A stretch of 64,000 bases of DNA from Desulfitobacterium_A sp034927245 (GCF_034927245.1 NZ_JAYFQK010000024.1:1-64000), one strand, 5' to 3'; numbered from the stretch's first letter, positions 15,181 through 25,079 are shown. Notes: generated from the letters alone by a model not told the origin. A program made the numbers and translations.

Positions 15181-16977
15181 CTAACGTCTTACGATGGCCT
15201 TGAATTTGCACGTTGCAAAGCAAGTTCCGCATTTGAGGCATTTGCTTTGATCAATCATATGCGTCCCTTTAACTTCTCCCGTAATACATTGTGAAGGACA
15301 GGCTCTGGCACAAGCGGTACACCCTATGCACTTATCTTCCACGATATGGTACTCCAATAAATTCACACATACATGTGACGGACACTTCTTGTCCCTTACG
15401 TGGGCTAAATATTCGTCTTCAAAATACTCTAAGGTGCTTAAAACCGGATTTGGAGCCGTCTGGCCCAACCCGCAAAGCGCCGTATCTTTAATATAATGAC
15501 CCAGTTCCTTCAAGGTTTCGAGGTCTTTTTCCGTACCCTGACCATCGGTAACCTTCGTCAGAATTTCAAGCAAGCGCTTATTTCCGATCCGGCACGGTGT
15601 GCATTTACCGCATGACTCTTCACACATAAATTCAAGATAAAACTTGGCGAAGTTAACCATACAGTCATCATCGTTCATAACAATCATGCCGCCGGAACCC
15701 ATCATCGTTCCGATCTTTATTAAGTGCTCATAGTCGATTGGCATATCTAAGTGTGCTTCTGTAATACACCCTCCGGAAGGACCACCTGTTTGAACGGCTT
15801 TAAACTTTTTGTTGTCCTTTGTCCCGCCGCCGATATCATAAATAATTTGTCGGAGTGTTGTCCCCATAACCACTTCGATCAGGCCAACTCTATTAACACT
15901 TCCCGCTAAAGCAAAAACCTTGGTCCCCTTGCTTTTTTCGGTTCCGATGGACGCAAACCATTCCGGTCCTCTTAGAAAAATGGGAGGTATATTGGCGAAG
16001 GTTTCGACATTATTCACCGAAGTAGGTTTGCCCCATAATCCTTTTTCCGCCGGATAAGGAGGTTTATTGGTCGGCTCGCCGCGGCTTCCCTGAATAGAAT
16101 TAATTAATGAGGTTTCTTCACCGCAGACGAAAGCCCCGGCCCCATAACGCAGGGAAATATCGAAAGAAAATGATGAACCCAAGATATTATTGCCCAAGAG
16201 CCCGCATTCCCTGGCTTGGCTTAAGGCCACTTCCAGTCGGGCAATCGCCAGAGGATATTCAGCACGAATATAGATATATCCGGTATGGGCCCCGATAGCA
16301 TACCCTGCAATCGCCATGGCCTCAAGAACACTATGCGGGTCCCCTTCAAGGACGCTGCGATCCATGAAAGCTCCCGGATCGCCTTCATCCGCATTGCAAA
16401 TAATGTATTTTATATCAGAAGGGCTGTTGTGAGTAGACTGCCACTTGATTCCTGTTGGGAATCCGCCGCCTCCTCTGCCCCGAAGTCCGCTCAATTTCAC
16501 CGTTTCTATGACCTGTTCGGGAGTCAGTTCCTGAATAACCTTGCCTAACGCCTGATACCCGTCCCGAGCAATGTAGTCATTTATATTCTCAGGATCGATG
16601 ACCCCGCAATTACGCAACGCAATTCTGTACTGATTTTTAATTTCTAAAATATCATCTAAGAGCTCTCCCTTAGTGAGGTGACGATTAATAATCTCGCGTG
16701 CTTTATCCTGATCTACATTTCCGTAAAGAACGGCTTTTTGTCCCGGAATTGCAACCTCAACCGTTGGCTCCGCAAAACACATGCCGATACATCCCGTTTT
16801 TACGAATGTTATATTATTAATCTTAAGTCGTTTTGCCTCTTCAACCATAACATCTAAGGCTTCCTTGGCACCTGCTGCTATACCGCATGTTCCCATACCC
16901 ACCCGAATAATAATTTGATTGCTGTCGGGTTTAGCTTGAATCGCTTTCAGTTGGGCTACGGAATTAATTCTATCCAT
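15181..16977 (-). CDS. hydB: NuoF-like flavoprotein subunit of the hydrogenase (HydB/HndC type)
   Basis: A 598-residue fusion. N-terminal thioredoxin-like 2Fe-2S domain (MGTCGIAAGA..CIGMC, about 28-67); NuoF core with the NADH/FMN glycine-rich loop LRGRGGGGFPTG and NADEGDPGAFMDR; a [4Fe-4S] site CGKCTPCRIG; and a C-terminal two-[4Fe-4S] ferredoxin domain CIGCTACARACP and CLKCGTCFATC. This is the subunit that exchanges electrons with NAD(P) and carries the flavin thought to bifurcate. It lies 16 bases before hydA and 34 after the NuoE-like gene. Ribosome site GGAGG is 8 bases upstream. Confidence 0.94.
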   Translation of the reverse strand: MDRINSVAQLKAIQAKPDSNQIIIRVGMGTCGIAAGAKEALDVMVEEAKRLKINNITFVKTGCIGMCFAEPTVEVAIPGQKAVLYGNVDQDKAREIINRHLTKGELLDDILEIKNQYRIALRNCGVIDPENINDYIARDGYQALGKVIQELTPEQVIETVKLSGLRGRGGGGFPTGIKWQSTHNSPSDIKYIICNADEGDPGAFMDRSVLEGDPHSVLEAMAIAGYAIGAHTGYIYIRAEYPLAIARLEVALSQARECGLLGNNILGSSFSFDISLRYGAGAFVCGEETSLINSIQGSRGEPTNKPPYPAEKGLWGKPTSVNNVETFANIPPIFLRGPEWFASIGTEKSKGTKVFALAGSVNRVGLIEVVMGTTLRQIIYDIGGGTKDNKKFKAVQTGGPSGGCITEAHLDMPIDYEHLIKIGTMMGSGGMIVMNDDDCMVNFAKFYLEFMCEESCGKCTPCRIGNKRLLEILTKVTDGQGTEKDLETLKELGHYIKDTALCGLGQTAPNPVLSTLEYFEDEYLAHVRDKKCPSHVCVNLLEYHIVEDKCIGCTACARACPSQCITGEVKGTHMIDQSKCLKCGTCFATCKFKAIVRR

Positions 16978-17011
16978 CTTACTACCTCCAAATCACAGAA
17001 CCTATATGTTT

Positions 17012-17485
17012 CTAGCTAATCTGTAATAACTTTCTCACTTTCTTTCGTTCTACGCGACCATGGACCTTTCCATCGATCATCACAACCGGTGACAGGCCGC
17101 AGGCCCCGATACAGCGAAGCGTATCAATACTGTATTTTCCGTCAGGCGTTGTCTGTCCCGCCGAAATACCCAGCTGTTCTTCTACTTCATGCAAAATTCC
17201 CATGGAACCTTTAACAAAGCACGCTGTTCCGAGACATACATTAACGACATGCTCACCACGCGGGGCTTCATTAAAATAGGAGTAAAATGTTACAACCCCA
17301 TAAATTTTAGCTTCGGGTATATTCGTTTTTTGTGCCACGTGGGACTGAACGATCCTCGGAAGATATCCAAAGATATCCTGTGCTTTATGCAAAATCGCAA
17401 TCAAGCTGCCCTCCTTGACCTCAAGCGATTCAATATATTCGTCGAGTTCTCTAAACTTGGAGTCATTAAAGTCATTGGTACACAT
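17012..17485 (-). CDS. hydC: NuoE-like 2Fe-2S subunit of the hydrogenase (HydC/HndA type)
   Basis: A 157-residue thioredoxin-fold ferredoxin. The four cluster Cys are in CLGTACFVKG (two) and CIGACGLSP (two). The N-terminal helical part KEGSLIAILHKAQDIFGYLP is typical of NuoE. ATG 17485 is chosen (MCTND) because GGAGG lies 6 bases upstream; an in-frame GTG at 17497 has no ribosome site. First gene of the hydCBA unit. AT-rich DNA upstream (17498-17700) should hold the promoter, but no single hexamer pair there is convincing. Confidence 0.92.
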   Translation of the reverse strand: MCTNDFNDSKFRELDEYIESLEVKEGSLIAILHKAQDIFGYLPRIVQSHVAQKTNIPEAKIYGVVTFYSYFNEAPRGEHVVNVCLGTACFVKGSMGILHEVEEQLGISAGQTTPDGKYSIDTLRCIGACGLSPVVMIDGKVHGRVERKKVRKLLQIS

Positions 17486-17754
17486 TGAAACCTCCACCCC
17501 TTCACTATTAGATATAATTAGATATTATTCGACATAATCCGACAACTCTTATTATTATACAATATATAATCAGTTATTGTTGCAAAATATTTCATTTTTC
17601 GCACGAGATTACCTACTCTGAATGTTGCAATAATGCAGAAGAAAAAAGAAAATGATTTTTGTACTGTTCAGATAGAGGGTTGTGTTGTAACATTTAGGTA
17701 CGCACCTTTTTGTTGGGAATTATGGTGGATATTGAGTTGAGGAAGGTTATAGAT

Positions 17755-18465
17755 ATGGTTACAGATTTAATGCCCTTTTACGATAAGAAATTAACTTGCC
17801 CCTATTGCGGCCAAAGTTTTACAACAAAAAAAATTCGTTCCCATTTTTCTGCTCCGTATAAAACAGATCCGGATTTTTGTCCTCATTATAAAGACAACCT
17901 GTATAACTCACTTTATTATCATGTCAGTGTCTGCCCATCCTGTGGTTTTGCCTTTAATAGTGAGTTTTCCAAAGATTTTACATCCAGTGCTAAATATATG
18001 ATTCAAAAAAACATCGCTGAAAAATGGAAAAGCCGGGATTTTGGTAAGTTGAGAGATGTGAATACTGCAATTGAAACCTTTAAGCTTGCCATTTATTCCG
18101 CATCATTAAAAGAAGAACGCCATTTTGTTCTTGGTGGATTATGCTTGCGCTTGGCATGGATTTACCGGCAGGAAAACCAACCTGAAGATGAACAGCGCTT
18201 TCTCAAACTTGCCGTCAAGGAATACGATGCTTCTTATCTTTATTCTGACTTTGTGAACTCATGGTCTCCCCTTAGGCATTTATATATGCTGGGGGAACTT
18301 AATCGCCAAATCGGTGAATACAAGCAGGCCATCAGCTACTTTTCCAAGATTGTGAATGATCCTGATCGGAATCGTGATCGCCTTATTCTGAACCGAACCC
18401 GGGAACAATGGTCACTGGCGACTGAGGAATATCGAAATCAAAATCCTGATGATAATCCTCAGTAA
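17755..18465 (+). CDS. DUF2225 family zinc-ribbon/TPR protein
   Basis: About 236 residues from ATG 17755, preferred because AGGAAGG lies 8 bases upstream; earlier in-frame starts at 17710 and 17722 lack a site. The N-terminal part has CPYCGQSFTTKK and CPSCGFAF, two CxxC pairs likely to bind zinc. The C-terminal part is helical with TPR-like spacing (ALYSASLKEERHF and ALRHLYMLGELNRQIGEYKQAISYF-like repeats). The family is widespread in Clostridia and its role is unknown. It stands alone between divergent hydCBA and convergent aroD, with a terminator at 18491. Confidence 0.85.
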   Translation: MVTDLMPFYDKKLTCPYCGQSFTTKKIRSHFSAPYKTDPDFCPHYKDNLYNSLYYHVSVCPSCGFAFNSEFSKDFTSSAKYMIQKNIAEKWKSRDFGKLRDVNTAIETFKLAIYSASLKEERHFVLGGLCLRLAWIYRQENQPEDEQRFLKLAVKEYDASYLYSDFVNSWSPLRHLYMLGELNRQIGEYKQAISYFSKIVNDPDRNRDRLILNRTREQWSLATEEYRNQNPDDNPQ

Positions 18466-18490
18466 TTGAAGATACTCTACTCATTAATAA

Positions 18491-18535
18491 CGAAGGGAAC
18501 TGTTACAAAATAATTGCGGCAGTTCCCTTCGTTTT
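18491..18535. terminator. Bidirectional terminator between DUF2225 and aroD
   Basis: CGAAGGGAACTG (18491-18502) pairs perfectly with CAGTTCCCTTCG (18520-18531), followed by TTTT. It lies between two converging genes. Confidence 0.88.
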
Positions 18536-18558
18536 CTATCTTACTATTCTTATTATAA

Positions 18559-19317
18559 TTATGACCGATCCACAGATTTTCGGATAATCTCAAGAACACT
18601 TCGCACATCTTCTATCATCATCTGCCCCGGTGCCGAACTGTTTTCCCCAACGGCAAAGGTCACGGCCGATCCGAAAACACCGCCGATCATGCGGGTTATT
18701 GTTCCATACTGTCCCATGGCTAAACTAATAAGGGGGATATTTACTGTTTCCTTCGCTTCTAAAGTTAAATTAAGAAGATTTAAAACATCCTTAAGGTTTT
18801 GCGGCATAACGGCGATTTTAACCACATCAGCCTTTAACCGCTTCGCCTCCTTAATCTTTTCGAACAAGCTCTCAGCATCGGGTGTATACGAAAAATTATG
18901 GTATGAAGCAATGATCTTTGTCCGGCCGGCTGAGGCGGCTTGGCGCAGTTCTTCAAACGCTTCTTCCGGGTTGTTTAATTCAAAATCGACATATTCTATG
19001 TCTGTCTTCTGACAAATCGCCTTGAGCAGCTTTAATGCTTCCTTATCATCAAGGGGTACGGGCTGACCTCCTTCGCGAACCGATCGCTGCGTAAAGATAA
19101 TGGGAATATCCCCGGCATCCTTTTTTATGGCTTGAGCGAGCTTGAGGACTTCGCCCGTATTCTCAATTCCTTCGAAGAAATCGACCCGCCACTCAATCAA
19201 GTCCGGGCACTTCTCCAGAACATGATGTAATTCTAAAAGGATAGCCTCCCGTTGTTTGCCTACTAAGGGAGTACAGATCAACGGCTGATTTCCCTCACCA
19301 ATCATATGTCGTTTCAT
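18559..19317 (-). CDS. aroD: Type I 3-dehydroquinate dehydratase
   Basis: A 252-residue TIM-barrel enzyme that converts 3-dehydroquinate to 3-dehydroshikimate in the shikimate pathway by a Schiff-base lysine. Visible are the substrate motif EWRVDFF (about 42-48), FTQRSVREGGQ, IIASYHNFSYTP with the catalytic His, and DVVKIAVMPQN with the Schiff-base Lys in VKIA. The C-terminus has LISLAMGQYGTITRM. Length is standard. It appears to be a single gene; the rest of the shikimate pathway is not in this window. Confidence 0.94.
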   Translation of the reverse strand: MKRHMIGEGNQPLICTPLVGKQREAILLELHHVLEKCPDLIEWRVDFFEGIENTGEVLKLAQAIKKDAGDIPIIFTQRSVREGGQPVPLDDKEALKLLKAICQKTDIEYVDFELNNPEEAFEELRQAASAGRTKIIASYHNFSYTPDAESLFEKIKEAKRLKADVVKIAVMPQNLKDVLNLLNLTLEAKETVNIPLISLAMGQYGTITRMIGGVFGSAVTFAVGENSSAPGQMMIEDVRSVLEIIRKSVDRS

Positions 19318-19378
19318 CCCCAGTCCCCCCTTGCCGGATCAAGCCTGTAGTGGCGGTTAGTCATCGGATAATTTCTAA

Positions 19379-19417
19379 GGTCTGCAACCCGCGGACTTCG
19401 CCGCCGGGTCGCAGACC
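19379..19417. terminator. Strong GC-rich hairpin between the hydratase and aroD genes
   Basis: GGTCTGC.ACCC pairs with GGGT.GCAGACC around a further GC-rich inner stem. It lies 60 bases downstream of the hydratase stop codon. The T run is on the plus-strand side (TTGTTTTTATTATTC), so as a minus-strand terminator it is imperfect. Confidence 0.6.
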
Positions 19418-19478
19418 CCCTTGTTTTTATTATTCTTCTTTGTTTTCGAAACCGTATTTGTTTTCGAAAATGTGCTTT

Positions 19479-21824
19479 TTACATACTATAAAAATTAATT
19501 AGGCAACCCTTTAAGATAATATCTTTCTCATCCGGAGTTAAATCCCTTAATTCCAGTGTTAGTTCGCGGACTCCATTCGGACCTATAACTTGAGCGATCA
19601 TCGTTTCCTCGCCGTTGATAATCCGTTGGCGAATTCCGGGAACATACACATAATCCTCAGTCGTCAACTGAACCTCTAAAGGCCTGCTGAGCGTAAAGGG
19701 CAGCATTCCCCAGTTAATGAGATTGCTCCGATATCGTTTCGTTGCGTACTCTTGAGCAATATTCGCCCAACCTCCAAGAACCTTTTGACAGGAAGCCGCT
19801 TGCTCCCGAGCGGAACCGTCTCCCGGTTTAACCGCATAAACAACCGTTCCAATCCCGGTCGTGTTCATAATCTCTGTGAGACCGGCGGCAGTATCCACTT
19901 GCAGAACATGTTCCAATGCCTCTTTCAACGCTGCGGAAGGCTGGGAAGTTTGTGCCGTCTGCAACAGATTTTCACGTTCCTTCTCCAACGTCTGAACGTG
20001 TTTGGCTCTTCCCACATACTGCGGATCTTTTCGGGAGAGGGTGAATTCCGCTAAACGAAGCGGATTGGACCGATAGGATGAGGTTTCACCCGAAGGAATC
20101 AGCTCATCTGTCGTCGTAACGGGGTCATTGATGACCGAAGCCACTTTCAGCAGAAGGTTTTCCGGCAAAGCAATCATTTCCGGCCAATCGGTAATATTGG
20201 GACCGAGCTTTAACCCTTGGTCGGGTTTCGGATTGCCAAAGCCATTATAAACCCGTTTTTCGTAAATCCCGGTATCAAAGTGATAGGCGTGCGAAGGCAC
20301 CGTAAATTCAATCTCTGTCGCCGAAGTTAAACGTCCGCCATTGGTCACGGTTGCGGCAACAGATCGGGCATCCATCAGAGCAACAGAAGAAATTTGCCCT
20401 TCACCCGGCTTCGATCCTTCCCGATTCGGGAAGTTCCGGGTCGTATGACGGATACTGAACTGGCCGTTAGCCGGGACATCCCCTGCTCCAAAGCAAGGTC
20501 CGCAGAAGGCCGTTTTTAGATTTGCTCCGGCAGACATTAAATCAGCGGTTGCTCCGTTTTTCATCAATTCCAGATAAATGGGCTGACTGGCCGGATAAAC
20601 ACTGAAGGAGAGATATTGATTTCCGACAGACTTTCCTTTAACAATGGCGGCAACATCCATCAAGTTCTCAAAAGATCCGCCGGCACAACCGGCGACAATC
20701 CCTTGATCAACCCTTATTTGGCCATCCACAATGTGATTCGTTAGGTTAAAGGAAATAAACGGATTGTTGATTTGCTTTTTCCCCTCTTCTTCTACTTTGT
20801 GCAGAATGTCATAGGGGTTTTGCTTCAGTTCTTCAATCGTATAAACATTGCTGGGGTGGAAGGGCAGCGCAATCATCGGTACGATCTTGTCAAGATCGAT
20901 AATCACCATACCGTCATAATAAGCGACTTCACCCGGCTCAAGTTGCGCATAAGCTTCCGGTCTTCCATGAATCCTCAAGTACTCCTGAACTTTCTCATCG
21001 GTTATCCAAATTGAACTTAAACAGGTCGTCTCTGTAGTCATGACATCAACGCCAATACGGAAATCAACGGATAAGTTCTCTACGCCGGGGCCGACAAATT
21101 CGAGAACCTTATTCTTGACAAAGCCATTGGCAAAAACAGCGCGGACTAAGGCCAACGCCACATCCTGGGGACCCACTCCGACCTGCGGTTTACCCTTAAG
21201 GTAGACCGCAATCACTCCGGGGTATTGGATATCGTAAGTTTTTTTCAGAAGCTGTTTAACCAGCTCCGGACCGCCTTCCCCAACCGCCATCGTTCCTAAA
21301 GCTCCATAACGGGTATGACTGTCGGATCCGAGAATCATCTTGCCGCAGCCTGCCATCATTTCCCGCATATACTGATGAATGACGGCTTGATGGGCAGGAA
21401 CATAGATTCCGCCATATTTTTGGGCGGCTGAGAGTCCGAAAACGTGATCGTCCTCATTGATCGTCCCGCCTACGGCATTGAGGCTATTATGGCAATTGGT
21501 TAACACGTAGGGAATCGGGAATTCTTTCAGACCGCTGGCACGTGCGGTTTGAGTAATCCCTACATAGGTAATGTCATGAGAAGCCATCGCATCAAAACGG
21601 ATCTTTAATTGATCAGGATTTCCGGATGTATTGTGCTTGCTCAGAATTCCATGCGCAATTGTCTTTTGACGAGCCGTTTGCTTTTCAACGGCTCCAAGCT
21701 CGACAGGAAGGTCCTCGCGATTCACGGCAGAACCATTTAAATCAAAAAGGGTATTTTGATCCTTCGCTTCAAGAACCTTCTGCCCTTTAATAAGATATAC
21801 ACCATTATTGATCAGACGAACCAT
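19479..21824 (-). CDS. Aconitase-family hydratase (YbhJ-like)
   Basis: 781 residues from ATG 21824 (MVRLINNGVY), chosen because GGAGG lies 8 bases upstream; a longer reading has no site. Aconitase-superfamily motifs are clear: GSDSHTRYGALGTMAVGEGG, the cluster Cys in AGCAGGSFENL and AFCGPCFGAGD, and the C-terminal swivel domain. Annotated relatives in this lineage are simply called hydratase and are similar to E. coli YbhJ. The substrate is unknown; it is not the main aconitase by sequence feel. It lies 115 bases downstream of a fumarylacetoacetase-family gene, which may point to a joint role in a small carboxylic acid pathway. Confidence 0.85.
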   Translation of the reverse strand: MVRLINNGVYLIKGQKVLEAKDQNTLFDLNGSAVNREDLPVELGAVEKQTARQKTIAHGILSKHNTSGNPDQLKIRFDAMASHDITYVGITQTARASGLKEFPIPYVLTNCHNSLNAVGGTINEDDHVFGLSAAQKYGGIYVPAHQAVIHQYMREMMAGCGKMILGSDSHTRYGALGTMAVGEGGPELVKQLLKKTYDIQYPGVIAVYLKGKPQVGVGPQDVALALVRAVFANGFVKNKVLEFVGPGVENLSVDFRIGVDVMTTETTCLSSIWITDEKVQEYLRIHGRPEAYAQLEPGEVAYYDGMVIIDLDKIVPMIALPFHPSNVYTIEELKQNPYDILHKVEEEGKKQINNPFISFNLTNHIVDGQIRVDQGIVAGCAGGSFENLMDVAAIVKGKSVGNQYLSFSVYPASQPIYLELMKNGATADLMSAGANLKTAFCGPCFGAGDVPANGQFSIRHTTRNFPNREGSKPGEGQISSVALMDARSVAATVTNGGRLTSATEIEFTVPSHAYHFDTGIYEKRVYNGFGNPKPDQGLKLGPNITDWPEMIALPENLLLKVASVINDPVTTTDELIPSGETSSYRSNPLRLAEFTLSRKDPQYVGRAKHVQTLEKERENLLQTAQTSQPSAALKEALEHVLQVDTAAGLTEIMNTTGIGTVVYAVKPGDGSAREQAASCQKVLGGWANIAQEYATKRYRSNLINWGMLPFTLSRPLEVQLTTEDYVYVPGIRQRIINGEETMIAQVIGPNGVRELTLELRDLTPDEKDIILKGCLINFYSM

Positions 21825-21938
21825 TTGTTTTCCTCCATATCGCAATAATCTATCACCCATTATAACATGCTTTAAATGTACCTATAATTCGAGATTCTAT
21901 CAACTGTTTTCGAACATGTATACAATATTTGTGCCAGG

Positions 21939-22574
21939 TTATATCATTTTGGCGGAAAATTCTACTTTACAGCTGCCCGTCATTTTTTCCCGCCATTTGA
22001 GGACTAATTCATCATGGGGGGCAAGCGGCCCAACCCCCGCGGGGGTTCCCGTAAAAAGGATATCCCCTGCGTCCAACCCAAAATGCTTAGCGGAGAACTC
22101 CAGCAGTGTGGGTAAATCAAAAATCATATCCTTAATATTACCCCGTTGAACTTCTTGGCCATTTTTCTCCAAGGCAAAATCGTATTCTGCCATCTTCTCC
22201 AATCCTTCAAAAGGGAGCCAAGCAGAGAGCACTGCTGAATTCGGGAAACCTTTCGCCAACAACCAGGGATAGGCTTTCTTTTTTAATTCATCCTGAACAT
22301 CCCTAAGCGTCAAATCCAAACCGATGGTCATTTGATCAATAAGAGCTTCTAAGGGGAGGTTAGGATCATAAGGCCTTGCCATATGAACAACGAGTTCTGC
22401 TTCATAATGAATGGCGCCTCGATCTCCGGGAAGTTGAATCACTTGCCCCTTTGCTTCAACTAAGGCATGAGTCGGTTTGCTGAACAAAAAGGGAGACGTG
22501 GGAATAGCATTATTTAACTCCCGGGCATGCTGCCGATAATTTCGTCCGACACAGTAAATATTTTTGATTTCCAA
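21939..22574 (-). CDS. Fumarylacetoacetate hydrolase family protein
   Basis: A 211-residue single-domain FAH protein, which cleaves or hydrates beta-diketo or 2-oxo acids (acylpyruvase, oxaloacetate decarboxylase or related). Metal ligands are in HYEAELVVH (Glu-x-Glu) and the downstream Asp in LDLTLRDVQ. The C-terminal signature LFTGTPAGVGPL is intact. The start is TTG 22574 with AGGAG 9 bases upstream. It follows the histidine kinase gene by 17 bases and precedes the aconitase-family hydratase, so the three may share a transcript. Confidence 0.88.
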   Translation of the reverse strand: MEIKNIYCVGRNYRQHARELNNAIPTSPFLFSKPTHALVEAKGQVIQLPGDRGAIHYEAELVVHMARPYDPNLPLEALIDQMTIGLDLTLRDVQDELKKKAYPWLLAKGFPNSAVLSAWLPFEGLEKMAEYDFALEKNGQEVQRGNIKDMIFDLPTLLEFSAKHFGLDAGDILFTGTPAGVGPLAPHDELVLKWREKMTGSCKVEFSAKMI

Positions 22575-22591
22575 AGCAACGTTTCTCCTTT

Positions 22592-24085
22592 TTAACCTTC
22601 AATATTAAGCGGTTCCTTAGGAAGCCAAACACAAAAGGTGCTGCCTTCCCCAACGGTACTTTCGACGTATATCTTCCCGCCATGAAGCTCCACAAGGGAT
22701 TGAGTAATCGCTAGTCCAAGACCTGAGCCGCCGTATTTACGCGTACGTGAGGATTCAACCCGATAAAACCGTTCAAACAAATGGTTAAGATGTTCCTCAG
22801 ATATTCCGTGCCCGCTGTCCTTCACCTTGAGCTCTATTCCGGCCTCTGCCGGGCCCACCGAAATTTCGATTTCTCCGCTTTCCGGATCAGTATGCTGAAC
22901 TGCATTATTAAAAAGATTCAGGATAACCTGCTTGATCTTGTCTGCATTAAACCAGCACTTCGAGGGTGAATTGAGGTTAAAACTCACCTTGCGATGACCT
23001 GCGAGCAAGCGAAGCTGATTCTCCATTTCCAGGACCAATTCATTTAAATCTCTTTCAATACATTCCAGCTTAGGCAAACGATCCAGCTTGGCCAGTAAAA
23101 GCAAATCCTCAATCAGCTTTTTCATCCGCTCTGATTCAGTATACATACTCTTTAAGGAACGATAAAGCCGTTCCGGCTGATTCATTGCTCCGCGAAGAAG
23201 AACCTCGGTAAACCCATGAATCGAAGTTAAAGGTGTACGGAGCTCATGTGAGGCATCCGCCACAAAGCGGCGCATCTGTTCTTTAGCCTCTTTCTCAGCT
23301 TTGAATGAGGTTTCCAGGCGCTCCAGCATTCCGTTAAAGGAAACAGCCAGACGATTGATCTCAATTTGTCCCTCGTCCACGGGCAGACGTTCCGAGAGAT
23401 TTCCGGCATCGATTTTTTCCACTTGTTTAACCATATTGGATAAAGGAATGAGAATCCTGCGCAGAACAGGAATAAAGGCTAACAACCCCATGATTAAAGC
23501 AATCACGGCCAGCAGTATAAACGTCAGAAGTTGTTTAATCAGCATATCTTTCATATAATTCGTGCCGACGCTGACTTGAACCACCCCGAGCCACCGGCCG
23601 CGATTTTCTACGCTTTGAAGGACAACCATTTGCTCCTGACCTTCGGCGGATTCAACGATGCGGTAATTCAGACTGTTTTTGTCTTGCAGGGCATTGATAT
23701 AATCCTGTGCGCTCAGTTGCGGTACGCTTTTGACATTGGATGAATTAGTGACTACGGTCAAATTCCCCAACGAATCGATAACCGCAATCGTCGAATCCGG
23801 CAATAAGTTAAACGTCAGGCGATAATTTCGGCCATCGGAGTAATAACCTCCCGAAGCGATTTGCTCCCAAATTTCCGGGGAAACCGCCGAAATCTGCTTT
23901 TGGATACTTAAAGCATTATTTGCGTAGATAAACTTCAGCATATAAAAATACTGAACAAAACCGATAACCGCAAGGAGAATAGCCATAATCACCAACGTTC
24001 GGGAAAGAAGCTGAAACCGAAGCGAATTGGGAACCACTAATTTATTAACCTTCTTTTTTAAATCCTCAAAAAAATCCAAGTTCAT
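22592..24085 (-). CDS. Sensor histidine kinase
   Basis: A 497-residue membrane kinase. Two transmembrane segments (about 31-50 and 189-210) flank an extracellular sensing part of about 135 residues. Then come a HAMP linker (RRILIPLSNMVKQVEKIDAGNL), HisKA with the phospho-acceptor in ASHELRTPLTSIHGF, and the ATPase with N box LFNNAVQH, G1 KDSGHGIS, F box FERFYRVESSR and G2 GGSGLGLAI. The form resembles PhoR/CssS/ResE-type kinases. It follows its response regulator gene by 34 bases. The signal is unknown. Confidence 0.92.
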   Translation of the reverse strand: MNLDFFEDLKKKVNKLVVPNSLRFQLLSRTLVIMAILLAVIGFVQYFYMLKFIYANNALSIQKQISAVSPEIWEQIASGGYYSDGRNYRLTFNLLPDSTIAVIDSLGNLTVVTNSSNVKSVPQLSAQDYINALQDKNSLNYRIVESAEGQEQMVVLQSVENRGRWLGVVQVSVGTNYMKDMLIKQLLTFILLAVIALIMGLLAFIPVLRRILIPLSNMVKQVEKIDAGNLSERLPVDEGQIEINRLAVSFNGMLERLETSFKAEKEAKEQMRRFVADASHELRTPLTSIHGFTEVLLRGAMNQPERLYRSLKSMYTESERMKKLIEDLLLLAKLDRLPKLECIERDLNELVLEMENQLRLLAGHRKVSFNLNSPSKCWFNADKIKQVILNLFNNAVQHTDPESGEIEISVGPAEAGIELKVKDSGHGISEEHLNHLFERFYRVESSRTRKYGGSGLGLAITQSLVELHGGKIYVESTVGEGSTFCVWLPKEPLNIEG

Positions 24086-24119
24086 TATAATTCCAGCCTT
24101 ATATGCTTTACTGTCCTTC

Positions 24120-24803
24120 TTAAGAAAGATCCATGCGATATCCCGCTCCGCGCAATGTTCGAATCAATTGATGATCCTTATCCTTTAATTTGTCACGTAA
24201 GGAACGAATATAAACTTCCACGATATTTTCATCTCCGACAAAATCATAACCCCATACTTTATCAAGAATCATCGTTTTGCTTAAGACTATACCCCGATTA
24301 AGAATCAGGAATTTCAGCAGTTCATACTCCGTGGGAGATAGTTCAAGAACGTGATCGTTATAAACAATCTCCCGCCGTCGATCATCTACCCGAAAGGGAC
24401 CGCTCACAACTTCCCCCAGTAAATTCGGGAATTGGTTGCGAATGCGTGCCTGAATCCGCGCCAGCAATTCATCGAAACTGAACGGTTTCGACATATAATC
24501 ATCGGCTCCCAGATTAAGCCCTTTGACTCGATCCTCCACTTCATCCTTTGCCGTAAGCATAATAATCGCGACATTTCCCTGCTTTTTTAACATCCTGCAC
24601 ACTTCAAAACCATCCATGCCGGGCATCATGACATCCAAAACAACGATATGCGGTTCGAATTGGCCGGCTATGGTTACTGCTGTCATTCCATCCAGTGCCG
24701 TCCGGACCCTATACCCTTCGTTTAAAAGTCCCATTTCTAAAAACTCTAAGATATTTGGCTCATCATCGACAAGCAATATCTTGATTCCCCTTGATGTTTG
24801 CAT
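24120..24803 (-). CDS. OmpR/PhoB-family response regulator
   Basis: 227 residues from ATG 24803 (MQTSRG), chosen because GAGGAGG lies 8 bases upstream. The receiver has the acidic pair DDE, phospho-acceptor Asp in VVLDVMMPG, the conserved Thr in IMLTAKDE and Lys in MSKPFSFDEL. The C-terminal winged helix shows LSPTEYELLKFLILN and VEVYIRSLRDKL, ending RGAGYRM. Pairs with the downstream kinase. Targets are unknown; the only genes in the same direction are the FAH protein and hydratase. Confidence 0.93.
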   Translation of the reverse strand: MQTSRGIKILLVDDEPNILEFLEMGLLNEGYRVRTALDGMTAVTIAGQFEPHIVVLDVMMPGMDGFEVCRMLKKQGNVAIIMLTAKDEVEDRVKGLNLGADDYMSKPFSFDELLARIQARIRNQFPNLLGEVVSGPFRVDDRRREIVYNDHVLELSPTEYELLKFLILNRGIVLSKTMILDKVWGYDFVGDENIVEVYIRSLRDKLKDKDHQLIRTLRGAGYRMDLS

Positions 24804-25060
24804 AGAGCAACCTCCTCGTATAATATGATTTGTTCCTAGCTCCACGAGTCCTTTTTAAATGGAACGTGGAGTTTTAATTTAGCCAAGTTATAACTGGAAA
24901 TTTCTTTGAGCAATAGGGTGCGCGCAGTATAACGCATACCCCATGCAGCCGTCGAAGGTGTGCGGGGCGTGCCGTTGTGGAAAAGATCTTTTAATACAGC
25001 CCCAAATGGCTTTTCCACATTAAGGCACACACGCATGCCTTAACTAAAATTCTAAAAAAG
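24804..25060. other. Intergenic/IS left flank of uncertain boundary
   Basis: Between the response regulator start and the structured IS leader. Inverted repeats seen: CTCCACG with CGTGGAG (24840-24870), TGTGGAAAAG with CTTTTCCACA (about 24977-25019), and TTAAGGC with GCCTTAA (25020-25042). The exact left end of the IS cannot be fixed, because the other copy's left end is outside the window. A minus-strand ORF (24836-25036) has no ribosome site and is not called. Confidence 0.45.
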
Positions 25061-25079
25061 TATTTAATTTTGCTGGTCT

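Noticed and set aside
17498..17700. Rex-type operator upstream of the hydrogenase genes
   Set aside because: A TTGTTGCAAAATATTTCA stretch at about 17576-17593 is only partly like TTGTTAA-N4-TTAACAA; the second half does not match.
24836..25036. 66-residue minus-strand ORF beside the response regulator
   Set aside because: No ribosome site and no family features; the DNA contains several inverted repeats and may belong to the IS left flank.
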